Assembly (NCBI RefSeq): GCF_048771995.1
Contig: NC_133063.1
Location: 63,595,514-63,659,513 of the forward strand
Length of the DNA stretch: 64,000 nt
From: Taeniopygia guttata
Lineage: Eukaryota > Chordata > Aves > Passeriformes > Estrildidae
Reading direction: 5' to 3'
Shown here: piece after piece, positions 50,083-62,274 of the stretch
Numbering within the stretch: position 1 is the first letter of the stretch
Layout: each line of letters opens with the position of its first letter
Program-made: the position numbers and the translations under genes
The notes under the pieces: generated by a model
What the model was told of the DNA's origin: nothing
What the model saw: the letters and a program-made list of their open reading frames with translations, nothing else
Database searches by the model: none

Positions 50083-53000
50083 CAGCAACCTCCCAGCTAC
50101 CTTCAGCTGCAGAAGCCCATGACCTGCAGTCAGAAAGGCATGAGTCTTACGAAAGAAACAGACATGGGGAATGAAGTGTGGAGATTAATCCACACTCTGA
50201 GGAACAGGCAACACTAAAAAACAGTCTGGCAATAGCTTGTGTCTAGAAGCTGCGTACCTTCAAAACCACCTCAGGGGTTTGGGATTTGTGCTGACTTGCA
50301 CAAAGGAACCCACTCCACCCTGTAGCAGTGGGCTCCTTCTTTCCAGCCTGGATGGAGACATGCCCTGCATTTTGCAAGCATGTCCAGGTGTTCAGAATGG
50401 AACATCCTGATCATATTTAGCACCTTAAGGCATGCAGCTCTTCCTTTCTCAAAGTATGTTTTGTGAAATTATAGGTACTGCTATCTCTACCTTTCCAGAC
50501 AAATTACCCTCATTATATTGCACTTGCCTTCAAAATACTGCCACTCCTACGTTTCAGACTTTGTTTCTCTCAGAAGGATGCACAAAGAGTTGGAGTAGTT
50601 GCAAGCACCTGCACCTGCAATTTTCAACTAACTGCATCTTCAGAAGGGATTCTGACAACAGGCCATTCTCTGGAGATGGACACGGCGCTCTGAGGCAAGA
50701 CAGATAACTTTGCTACATCTTATAGCCCAGATCTCTATGACCAGAGCCACTGTCCTTGAGATAAGATGAAAAAAAAAAAAATCAGGGAATGTATTTTAGC
50801 CAAATGAAAATAAATCAGATCTACTGTGGGCTCTCATCCTGTTTAAGAGCAGAGTTGCATGTACCTGAAAAACAGGTTTGTAAAGGAAAGGCTACCAGAT
50901 TTTACTTTAAAGAATGATAACAGACACCACTGTGTTGAAGGCACAGATAACAGCCCAATTAAGGAGGGTTTTCTTTCATTGTAATCACAAACAATTTAAA
51001 ACCAGCTCCTTACTTGCTTTCTTTTGTCATATTCATTGTGAATTTTTCCTTCTAGGAAAATATAAATAATTGTTTTCTATTTATGTTTCTCATGAATTTG
51101 TGGTTACTTTGTAACGATTGTTAGTTGCAAATTAGATTCCTTAACCATTGAAAAGATGAAGAACAGCATGGCCTTGGCTGAAGAGAGTGATGTCAAAAAT
51201 TGAAAAGAATGGCTTGTTTTTACTATCCATATCTATTACTATTTTGCCAAATGAATTTTATTGTGATTTGACTATTACCTATAGATTTCATGGATTTCAG
51301 TGTCCAACCTGTAAGTGATTTTCTTCAGTAAATCCAAAGGACAGTTGCCTACAGAAGCCCTGACCTGACTCAAGAGCTCTTCTGACACTGCCGGCATGTG
51401 CTGACATTCTCTGGCTGTGATGCATTTGACTCAAAGCTGCTTTCTCCAAATGCTCATCTGACACCAGGGCCCTGCTCCATTCAGCCTTTGCTAAATCCAT
51501 AAAAATGGTTGAATTCTGCTCACTGAAAGGCGCCCCGGGAAAGGCTCAGCTGCAGGTCGGTGAGAGCGGGCTGGGAGTCAGTTGAACGTGGGTTCGTGTG
51601 GGCCATGCGAACAGAGAGCTGATTGGGGTCAGTTAAGGCCGAGCAGACTTGCTCAGTTACTTCATCAGTGCTGCCTCCTGTTTTCAAGGCCTGGAAGAAC
51701 AGCTCAGCCACAGAAAAACATCCCGATTATTTGCCTTTGCTTACTCTTACTGAACACTGCTTTCAGTTTCCCTCCTAGTGTTACTGCATACCAGTAAAAA
51801 TCAGCAGCTGAGTTACACCCTAGGGTTTCAATGGCAACACTGTATGTTCCAGCCTCCCCCACTCCCTCAGCAAGCCCCTCACACACGCAGCACGCTTGCG
51901 ATTGCACCAAAACTCAGGGCCAGGCCCACATTTTAAGCACCTGCAATAATTCTGGCCATGGCAAATCTAGCGCTGGGAGGATTGTGCAGCAGGAAGCCAT
52001 GGGGCTGTGGTGGGGGCAGTGCCTGCCCAGCAAAGAAGGCAAAAGGCAGGGGGACCTCTGTGAGCACACTTCTCCCTCAGTGCAGCAGCAAGTTCTGCTG
52101 CTGGCAGGGATCCTCCTTTGGGAGGTTCCTACTTGCTCTCCCTAAAGGGAGCTGCCTGTTCCTGTCCCCACAGCAGGCTTCTCTCTCTTACATGGGCCAC
52201 AGCCGTTTTTTTTCCATGCCCTGAAGGAAGGGGAACTTTTCTAATGACAGTGGGAGCTAAAATATTTCATTAATATTTTAGCTGTTTTCACTGTCATGAC
52301 TTCTGGTTGAATTCAAGAGGCAAAATTAATAGCCCTGCTTCAAAGCGCTATGGAAGCGGAATACTGAGAAGTGACTGCTGGACACAATCACCGTTTGAGT
52401 CACTTTGGCATTTTTTTCTGGTAGTTGCACTGGATGGATATTTTTAAAGAAATGGTGGGTTAAATAAAAAGAAGGACAGATTTCGGGCAATTTGAGAAAT
52501 TTTTCTCCTTTTATTATTTCTTCACACATATATATGTAGATATTGCTGAAGGGCAGCTATTACGGAAGGGTAGCTCAGTCTTTTAGGACTGAATTGTTCC
52601 CTAGGAGCGTGTAAAAGTGACAGCATAAAGAAAACTTTTTAGCAATCTTTCCAAAGATTGCTAAAAAAGTTGAGGAGTACTCTGCTGCAAAATTTCAGGC
52701 ACTTCAGGGCATTTTCAGCTCAAGCTTCGAGCATTTCTATGGAAATGCTCAAGAGACAGCATACTTAATATATCCAACATCTCTGTTTGCAAAGAGTCTT
52801 TATTTCAGATAGAGGTATAGGAAGGACGTTCTCTATGATACAGAGGGTTATGTACAAAGAATGACATATTTCAGGCAATTTGAGAAACTTATCTTCTTTT
52901 ATTAGTTTCTCAAACATAGATATTCCAGTATTATTTAAAAGCAGACAAGCAACTAGGGGAATTCTCTAAACTAAGGGTAATTCTCTAAACTAAGGGTTTA

Positions 53001-53466
53001 AACTAATCTAGTCTAAACTCTATTTCTCTACACTAAGGGTAACTTTGCCAAATAGTTGTATACTGCCAACGCTAAAGGGCCTCTGGAATGAATCCTAGGA
53101 ATCAAGTCTAATTAAAACTACGACTAAATAACTACATGAAGTCCCTAATAGGCTAGGTTGCTGTCTTCGAGGTATTCCAAGCAACCTCCATCAGCTTCAC
53201 TGGTATTCTTCTGTGAGGATGTGCAGGTGGAGCCAGTTTCTGCCTCCTAGACATAGGCAACAGCACTGTTGTAAATGGAAGGTGAAGGGCAAGGCCGCTC
53301 AGAGAAGTGTCTGCACAAGGAATCCATGTGCTGCAGCATCTTCCTTCCGCAGGAGCAGGAAAGCAGCTTCGGGATTGTCAGGGACAACTGCAACAATCAC
53401 AAAGAGTCCACGTCGCTGCAATCGGCTATGAACTTCTCCATCACAGCTTTGTGCAGGGAACTCCTC

Positions 53467-55985
53467 TTAGTGTTGGTTGGAGAGCAGCATCCAGAGGCGA
53501 AAGTGCAGCTGATCATGAGCCTCCATCGCCTTCCTGTGGGCATCCGGATCTCGGGCCAGGTATTCAGAGAGGTTGAGCGGCTCAACCTTTCGCATTGCTG
53601 GAGGCACGCTGATCTCTGCAGGAAGCTTCTCGTTGCCTAGAACAAAATGGTCCAGGCGTTTCCATTTCAGGCAGAACTGCAGGAACGCCATGATGTCCCA
53701 CAGCCGCAGTGGAAATTCCTTCCTGTGCCAGTAGACCCGCGGTATGATGTTTAACACATGCATGACCAGAGTCTTCCAGGTAGAGGTGGAAAAACCTGTG
53801 CCGCTCAGCATGCAGGTGAAGAGCTGCAGGTATTTCAGGTGCAACCCTTTACACGGTATCTGCCTGGCAATGTGCTGGAAGAATTTTGCCTCTGCCACAG
53901 CGAATGTCTCAGGCCACGCTGTGCTTGCGAGGATGTTGGCCTTGGCGGGCTGACTGCTCACCTTGAAAACAGCACAGACGAATTATGGCTTCTTCTTTGG
54001 CAACGGGGCAGAAAGACAGAGACTTTCTACAATCTCGGAATAACCAATACCCACAGATTCCGACACTTGCTGCCGTCTGCCCTGCACTGTTTGGCTCTAG
54101 GTGGAAGGCGTGCCCTGGCGGGGGATTCAGTGGGACCAGCACACGGTACACTCCATCCCACTCATGGGGACTCCAGCCCTCAAAGGCGCTGCCCACCCCG
54201 ATGGCTTCTTGAGGCACCGGATCGAAGCTATTGCTCACGCTGTCCACAAAGACACGCGTGAAGCTCTCCATCAGCTCAGCTGTCACTGAGCAGCCTCTCT
54301 CCAGGTCCTCCACAGGCCACTCTATACCATCCACTAAAAGGATGTCCTGCTCATTCCCAGCATCTTGGGTGTCTTCTCTGTCTTCACTTCCACCGCTGGC
54401 ACTTTCTTCCCTGCCACCATCACTGCCACCTTTTTCACTGGCAGACACATTACCTTGTTCTTCTTCTTGTCTATCCTTATTCTTGTTTCCCTCCACATCA
54501 CATCAGCCTGTTCTTCATCCTTGTTTCTATCACTGCCATCTTCTATAACCTCCATATTTGCTTCCTCAGGTGCAGGAAAACCACTATGGGCAATTTCATT
54601 CCCACATTCATTGCTATCTTCCTGCCCAGTCCACTCTTTGCTTCTCTGGTCATTGGCACCTCTGCTTTCCTGCGCCTTCACATTCATGTATTCTTCCGTT
54701 CCGGCTACATTGTCTTCACCTTCATTTACATCAGTGTTGTTGCCTGCCTTTATAGTTGCACTATTGGTTTTTTTCTTGATTTCCTTCTCCCTTTTCCTTT
54801 CCAGAATCCTTTCTTGATCCACCTGAACATCCTTGTTTTCTCCATTGCCTCGTCGAGTTCATTTCCAGCAACACTGCCAGGTTCTTCTTCATCTCCTTCA
54901 GTGGTAGTGTCTCCTGGTACATCCCCATCACTCTGTCCTTCTTTCTTTAACTCATAGCCATTGCCATCGTTGACATGGCTGTCTTCCTTCGCATCATAAT
55001 TGCCACTGTTGACATCGCCGTCTTCCTTCACCTTCACATCATAATTGCCTTCAAAGAGGACGAACAGGAAATGTCAGGGGTCTATATAGACTTTGGACAG
55101 GGTGGGCTTCCCTGGCTCTCTGCCAACCCCGTTGGGGCAGAAAGGAGGGATCCCGGATTATCTTGATCAGAGTCACAGGGTCCCGGGGAAGGGGAAACAG
55201 AATGCCCATGAGCTCACTGTAACAAATGGCATCATCCTTGTCTCCATCACCTGCAGCCACAGGTCTGCCTTCTCTGTCATTTTCAGTGCCGCTGTCGTCT
55301 GCCTCCAGAGCCATATCACTATCTTCTCCACCTTCCTCTGGATCAGCAGTGTCTTCTTCCTGTTCCGTTACTGTCTCATCTGCCAAGGTCTTGCAGGAGC
55401 TCTGGTCCTTGCTGCTGCTGCTGGCCTCACAGCTCCTTCTCCTGCAGCCCAGCCACAGGCCCAAGAGGAGCAGGATGCCAGCAAGAACCCAGAATGGCCA
55501 CTGCTGCAGGGCACCAAAGAGCATGGCTCCCCAGCCCTCGTCCTGCTGCTCCAGCTCCTGCAGCAGCCGGGCCATCTCACGGTCCAGCAGCTCCTGACGC
55601 TCCCGCATTCTCTGGTGCGTGGCCTCATCCAGCCCATCCCCAGCTGGCTGGGGGAACTGGATCAGTCTTTGCACCAGCACGAAGAACAGTGACGGTAAAG
55701 CCATGGTCTACAGGAGGACACACGGAAGGGGCTCAGTGGGGCCGGAATGGAGACAGACAGTGAGGGGCAGGAGCGGCAGGGATGTGGTGGCAGGAAGGAA
55801 AGGGCCCCCAGCAGCTGGCAAGGCTGCACCGCTGCCCCCGCGAGCACCGCGCCCTGAGCAAGGCCCTCCTGCCGGGCGCTGGGCCCTGGAGACGGGGCAG
55901 CCCCGGGTACCGGCGCTCCTGTCCCAGCCCTCCTCCAGCCCCCTCTCCCCTCTGCTGTGTACTCACCGCTTGCCGAGGCTCTACT
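53467..55985 (-). pseudogene. ITPRIPL1-like: ITPRIPL1-like gene, broken, copy 7
   Basis: As copy 2, with intron 1 at 55708-55966, ATG at 55704 and a 217-codon frame 55704-55051. Charged blocks 55037-54750 and 54822-54334, Mab-21 start 54496-53909, C-terminal fragment 53961-53467. No private stop was seen in the N-terminal frame. This is the last copy in the array with its own promoter. Confidence 0.88.
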
Positions 55986-56091
55986 GGGGCAGCGGCACCG
56001 GCTTGGGGCCTTCTATAGTTGCCCCCATTGTGACACGGCCCCTGTGCTGTCACAGAGCCCAGAGCGCATCACAGGCCAGCCCCGCCCGCCG
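55961..56091 (-). promoter_or_regulatory. Promoter and exon 1 donor of ITPRIPL1-like copy 7
   Basis: Same elements: donor at 55961-55966, TATA-like box at 56013-56018, inverted pair and GC box intact. Confidence 0.55.
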
Positions 56092-57019
56092 TCCCAGCCC
56101 GGTCATGGAACTCATCATGGCCCGGGCACGGAACTCATCATGGCCCCGGGCACCCAGAGCCCCAACAGACACCGAGTGCAGAGCCATCACTCGGCAACCT
56201 GGGAACCCCAGAGCTTCCCTTGGCAAAGCAGGCACAAGCACCCTGCACACAACCCTTGTCAAATACAGATTTGGGTGACAGGACCCATGGATGTTTTCAC
56301 TATACGTGTGTGAGCTTTTATTTATTATTCAAGGCAGAACTTTTTGCTATCGATATTGATATTTATTACTGTGGCGCTGCATCTCCTCTCCCTTGCTTCT
56401 TTCTAGGCTGCAGTGAGATCTGGGAAATACTTGTTCGGCCTTGGCCTTGACATACCACCTGGGATCAGCTCTTTCTTTTCTTGGGTGATCTCAAGCACAC
56501 ACATTTGTGACAATTACTTTGGGGGCAACGTGTCATATCAGCTAATATTTATTTACTGATTTAGTGAGAAATAAATCCACACTGCTCGAATGATGCACGG
56601 GAAGTTGTAATGTCATCCACTCTTAAGGCCTACACTTACTTTACACCAGCACTGTCCTGCCTCACAGATCTTTTGTGAAAAAAGAAAAGATGTCTTAGGA
56701 TTTATTTTCTGAATTAGGGACACTTCCAAAGATCTCTTTATTGACTGACAAAGACCACACGGGACCAACTTTTGGTTTGCAAAGCAGCATAAAAATCTTT
56801 AGGCCCTCACAAACAACTTCTTACACCAGATATGGCTGATCAATAGTCTGGCCTAATATTGGGCAAGCCACTATAATCATTAAATACATGTTTTAAAATG
56901 GAAAAAGAAAATCCTCCAAGCACAGAACTTCTGAAGCATAGCTCATTCCACTCTAATGTGCTCCCTCCGAACAAAAGATAAAGGTGTGTCCCTCCTGACA
57001 CTTACTGCAACAGGCTGCC

Positions 57020-57473
57020 TGTTGTAGTTTGACAGGGAGGTGAATTTTCTCAAGAAGTTGAGGTCAAACCAATCAGTGGTTAGGTTTAGATACTGTTGCA
57101 GCATTTCTGAGAGAGTGAGGGCATGATTTATCTCTGGAATGAGATTTGAGCTACTCCAGTCTATGCCTCTGATCTGGACTTTTTAAGGCCTTCTAACCTG
57201 TGACGGAATTAGAAATTAAGAGCTTGTGGCGCAGTTAGAAATTGTATTAAGGAGTGATGTGAAGCACTGGGCTTTCTGGGTGTGAAGTAGTGTAGGTTTG
57301 TAGTGTGAAGTTTAGTCCACCTTAAGACAAAGACAAACAATGTTCGCTTGCCAGTGGGAGTGCCTTTGTAAACTGTAAACTATATTGAAGTGTATATAAA
57401 CTGCCATCTTCTAACTAATAAACGGAGAACGTTTGATTAACCATATTGGTTTGATCTGCGTTTGTCCAGTCCA
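57020..57473 (+). mobile_element. Possible solo LTR fossil, unit 7
   Basis: Unit-7 equivalent of the LTR-like stretch; same length and ends. Confidence 0.35.
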
Positions 57474-58630
57474 GCTTTCCTGTCTAGTAAGGCCCCTGGC
57501 TTTGAGATACTCATGCTTAGAGTGACCATAACACTACCCTAGCATGACAGCCATTCTGAGAGAAACACTTTTTTGTACAGGATGTAAACATGTCTGCATT
57601 TGGATGCTATCCTCGGTACAAACCTCCTCTCTTGCTTTTTTCTCATTGGACATCCTTGCTACTGCATATGATAGAGCTGTTTATTGGGAAGAGTTTCTCT
57701 GATGCCGATCACAGCACAGCAGGAGGTTTTTGCTCCCTTGGGCTTCTCAAATTCTTTTTGGATGATCTCTTTATCAGTTGAGGGCTGATGGAACACAGAA
57801 TGTCTTTCTCTTCTCCATCCATGACACAAGAATTGCCTGCACTCATAAAACACAGTTTTCTGAACCATCCTATATAATAACAAACAATGCCTTCTAAATT
57901 CTGCCATCTAAATGAGGTCACTATTGAAGAGCTTCACATGCCAAGTGTTACCTAGCAGGGAGGGGAGCAGAGGAAGACAGGATCACAGCACCTGCTGGTC
58001 AGTCATTCACAGGCATCACCAGGAAGATACAGGAGAGAGCCATGAATTTCATGGGCTACTGTGTTTCAGCAACCCATATCACCCCGCTCCTTTTAAATCT
58101 CTTCTCATGACAAGCTTCCAGTCTCATCACAGTGCTCACCTGAGGCACATGAGTAAATAAGATGAAGAATAGGAGGGAAAATTTCTTCTGACCTCCAGTC
58201 ACTTAAGCATCAAGCAGACAAGAGAAAACCTCTGGCCTACTCTAAGGGAGGTGGTTTATACTCACCTACAGCTAAAGCTATTCTGAAAACCCATGTTATT
58301 AGACCCAGAGTGATAAAGAGCTATGAATTTACTGATTCTGGCAAAAAGGCAGCTTTAAATGAGCTCTGCTACTCCTAGTCTCTCTCCTTAGAACTTCAGG
58401 TTGAGATGCTTAGGACCAGCTAAAGAAAAAAGTAATTTCATTCATGCCCTGGTCAAACATTTCTCAGTCTCTTGTCCCTGCCAATGCACCAACCAGTCAA
58501 ACACTGAAAAAGCTATCCATGGTAAGCTTCCAGTGGAATACTGGCAAAATCTTTGTGGACTGCACTATTTGAAGGGTCTGAGGTCAACTCACTGTGAATC
58601 ACTTTTACCGCTCTGCTTAGCCTACTACCT

Positions 58631-58670
58631 CAGCTCAGCTCAGCTCAGCTCAGCTCAGCTCAGCTCAGCT
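58631..58670. repeat. (CAGCT)8 microsatellite, unit 7
   Basis: Eight exact CAGCT pentamers. Confidence 0.97.
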
Positions 58671-60127
58671 CAGCAACCTCCCAGCTACCTTCAGCTGCAG
58701 AAGCCCATGACCTGCAGTCAGAAAGGCATGAGTCTTACGAAAGAAACAGACATGGGGAATGAAGTGTGGAGATTAATCCACACTCTGAGGAACAGGCAAC
58801 ACTAAAAAACAGTCTGGCAATAGCTTGTGTCTAGAAGCTGCGTACCTTCAAAACCACCTCAGGGGTTTGGGATTTGTGCTGACTTGCACAAAGGAACCCA
58901 CTCCACCCTGTAGCAGTGGGCTCCTTCTTTCCAGCCTGGATGGAGACATGCCCTGCATTTTGCAAGCATGTCCAGGTGTTCAGAATGGAACATCCTGATC
59001 ATATTTAGCACCTTAAGGCATGCAGCTCTTCCTTTCTCAAAGTATGTTTTGTGAAATTATAGGTACTGCTATCTCTACCTTTCCAGACAAATTACCCTCA
59101 TTATATTGCACTTGCCTTCAAAATACTGCCACTCCTACGTTTCAGACTTTGTTTCTCTCAGAAGGATGCACAAAGAGTTGGAGTAGTTGCAAGCACCTGC
59201 ACCTGCAATTTTCAACTAACTGCATCTTCAGAAGGGATTCTGACAACAGGCCATTCTCTGGAGATGGACACGGCGCTCTGAGGCAAGACAGATAACTTTG
59301 CTACATCTTATAGCCCAGATCTCTATGACCAGAGCCACTGTCCTTGAGATAAGATGAAAAAAAAAAAAATCAGGGAATGTATTTTAGCCAAATGAAAATA
59401 AATCAGATCTACTGTGGGCTCTCATCCTGTTTAAGAGCAGAGTTGCATGTACCTGAAAAACAGGTTTGTAAAGGAAAGGCTACCAGATTTTACTTTAAAG
59501 AATGATAACAGACACCACTGTGTTGAAGGCACAGATAACAGCCCAATTAAGGAGGGTTTTCTTTCATTGTAATCACAAACAATTTAAAACCAGCTCCTTA
59601 CTTGCTTTCTTTTGTCATATTCATTGTGAATTTTTCCTTCTAGGAAAATATAAATAATTGTTTTCTATTTATGTTTCTCATGAATTTGTGGTTACTTTGT
59701 AACGATTGTTAGTTGCAAATTAGATTCCTTAACCATTGAAAAGATGAAGAACAGCATGGCCTTGGCTGAAGAGAGTGATGTCAAAAATTGAAAAGAATGG
59801 CTTGTTTTTACTATCCATATCTATTACTATTTTGCCAAATGAATTTTATTGTGATTTGACTATTACCTATAGATTTCATGGATTTCAGTGTCCAACCTGT
59901 AAGTGATTTTCTTCAGTAAATCCAAAGGACAGTTGCCTACAGAAGCCCTGACCTGACTCAAGAGCTCTTCTGACACTGCCGGCATGTGCTGACATTCTCT
60001 GGCTGTGATGCATTTGACTCAAAGCTGCTTTCTCCAAATGCTCATCTGACACCAGGGCCCTGCTCCATTCAGCCTTTGCTAAATCCATAAAAATGGTTGA
60101 ATTCTGCTCACTGAAAGGCGCCCCGGG

Positions 60128-62274
60128 AAAGGCTCAGCTGCAGGTCGGTGAGAGCGGGCTGGGAGTCAGTTGAACGTGGGTTCGTGTGGGCCATGCGAAC
60201 AGAGAGCTGATTGGGGTCAGTTAAGGCCGAGCAGACTTGCTCAGTTACTTCATCAGTGCTGCCTCCTGTTTTCAAGGCCTGGAAGAACAGCTCAGCCACA
60301 GAAAAACATCCCGATTATTTGCCTTTGCTTACTCTTACTGAACACTGCTTTCAGTTTCCCTCCTAGTGTTACTGCATACCAGTAAAAATCAGCAGCTGAG
60401 TTACACCCTAGGGTTTCAATGGCAACACTGTATGTTCCAGCCTCCCCCACTCCCTCAGCATGCCCCTCACACACGCAGCACGCTTGCGATTGCACCAAAA
60501 CTCAGGGCCAGGCCCACATTTTAAGCACCTGCAATAATTCTGGCCCTGGCAAATCTAGCGCTGGGAGGATTGTGCAGCAGGAAGCCATGGGGCTGTGGTG
60601 GGGGCAGTGCCTGCCCAGCAAAGAAGGCAAAAGGCAGGGGGACCTCTGTGAGCACACTTCTCCCTCAGTGCAGCAGCAAGTTCTGCTGCTGGCAGGGATC
60701 CTCCTTTGGGAGGTTCCTACTTGCTCTCCCTAAAGGGAGCTGCCTGTTCCTGTCCCCACAGCAGGCTTCTCTCTCTTACATGGGCCACAGCCGTTTTTTT
60801 TCCATGCCCTGAAGGAAGGGGAACTTTTCTAATGACAGTGGGAGCTAAAATATTTCATTAATATTTTAGCTGTTTTCACTGTCATGACTTCTGGTTGAAT
60901 TCAAGAGGCAAAATTAATAGCCCTGCTTCAAAGCGCTATGGAAGCGGAATACTGAGAAGTGACTGCTGGACACAATCACCGTTTGAGTCACTTTGGCATT
61001 TTTTTCTGGTAGTTGCACTGGATGGATATTTTTAAAGAAATGGTGGGTTAAATAAAAAGAAGGACAGATTTCGGGCAATTTGAGAAATTTTTCTCCTTTT
61101 ATTATTTCTTCACACATATATATGTAGATATTGCTGAAGGGCAGCTATTACGGAAGGGTAGCTCAGTCTTTTAGGACTGAATTGTTCCCTAGGAGCGTGT
61201 AAAAGTGACAGCATAAAGAAAACTTTTTAGCAATCTTTCCAAAGATTGCTAAAAAAGTTGAGGAGTACTCTGCTGCAAAATTTCAGGCACTTCAGGGCAT
61301 TTTCAGTTCAAACTTCGAGCATTTCTATGGAAATGCTCAAGAGACAGCATACTTAATATATCCAACATCTCTGTTTGCAAAGAGTCTTTATTTCAGATAG
61401 AGGTATAGGAAGGACGTTCTCTATGATACAGAGGGTTATGTACAAAGAATGACATATTTCAGGCAATTTGAGAAACTTATCTTCTTTTATTAGTTTCTCA
61501 AACATAGATATTCCAGTATTATTTAAAAGCAGACAAGCAACTAGGGGAATTCTCTAAACTAAGGGTAATTCTCTAAACTAAGGGTTTAAACTAATCTAGT
61601 CTAAACTCTATTTCTCTACACTAAGGGTAACTTTGCCAAATAGTTGTATACTGCCAACGCTAAAGGGCCTCTGGAATGAATCCTAAGAATCAAGTCTAAT
61701 TAAAACTACGACTAAATAACTACATGAAGTCCCCAATAGGCTAGGTTGCTGTCTTCGAGGTATTCCAAGCAACCTCCATCAGCTTCACTGGTATTCTTCT
61801 GTGAGGATGTGCAGGTGGAGCCAGTTTCTGCCTCCTAGACTTAGGCAACAGCACTGTTGTAAATGGAAGGTGAAGGGCAAGGCCGCTCAGAGAAGTGTCT
61901 GCACAAGAATCCATGTGCTGCAGCATCTTCCTTCCGCAGGAGCAGGAAAGCAGCTTCGGGATTGTCAGGGACAACTGCAACAATCACAAAGAGTCCACGT
62001 CGCTGCAATCGGCTGTGAACTTCTCCATCACAGCTTTGTGCAGGGAACTCCTCTTAGTGTTGGTTGGAGAGCAGCATCCAGAGGCGAAAGTGCAGCTGAT
62101 CATGAGCCTCCATCGCCTTCCTGTGGGCATCCGGATCTCGGGCCAGGTATTCAGAGAGGTTGAGCGGCTCAACCTTTCGCATTGCTGGAGGCACGCTGAT
62201 CTCTGCAGGAAGCTTCTTGTTGCCGAGAACAAAATGGTCCAGGCGTTTCCATTTCAGGCAGAACTGCAGGAACG
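60128..62274. repeat. Array unit 8, truncated (2147 bp)
   Basis: Matches the first 2.15 kb of the unit and then stops abruptly; from 62275 the sequence no longer resembles the unit. The break falls inside the C-terminal fragment of the ITPRIPL1-like gene. It has a private 1-bp deletion near 61908 and two substitutions in the last 60 bp (near 62219 and 62225), so it is slightly more diverged close to its edge. Confidence 0.96.
62054..62274 (-). pseudogene. ITPRIPL1-like: ITPRIPL1-like gene, 3' fragment only, copy 8
   Basis: Only the end of the C-terminal Mab-21 helical region is present (FLQFCLKWKRLDHFVLGN through EPLNLSEYLA to the stop at 62054). The array edge at 62274 removes everything upstream, including promoter, start and core. 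One replacement (Glu to Lys after VLGN) lies near the break. It has no start of its own and cannot be a functional copy. Confidence 0.9.

Larger units (their letters stand above)
42950..51539. repeat. Array unit 6 (8590 bp)
   Basis: Same layout. Hairpin-positive, (CAGCT)9, and carries the 6-bp deletion and the 48559-48572 substitutions seen otherwise only in unit 3, three units away. It shares other variants with its neighbour unit 7 (near 44129-44136), so it is mosaic. Confidence 0.97.
51540..60127. repeat. Array unit 7 (8588 bp)
   Basis: Same layout. Hairpin-negative, (CAGCT)8. Shares the GGGAGGATT variant near 51976 with units 6 and 8. Confidence 0.97.
1..62274. repeat. Tandem array (macrosatellite) of 8.6-kb units, 7 full + 1 partial copy
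   Basis: The same 8.6-kb sequence repeats head to tail. Equivalent bases lie at 1, 8587, 17178, 25758, 34346, 42950, 51540 and 60128, giving unit lengths of 8586, 8591, 8580, 8588, 8604, 8590 and 8588 bp. All copies have the same orientation with no spacer between them. Long stretches are identical; differences are scattered substitutions, short indels, variation in A/T runs and (CAGCT)n length. The left end is outside the window, so the true copy number is unknown; the right end is at 62274. Each unit holds one minus-strand ITPRIPL1-like gene copy. The start chosen for the unit is simply the window edge; the biological breakpoint of the unit is not known. Confidence 0.98.

Noticed and set aside
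1-62274. CRISPR array or bacterial repeat system
   Set aside because: Units are 8.6 kb with eukaryotic splice sites, TATA/GC boxes and poly(A) signals; no short spaced repeats.
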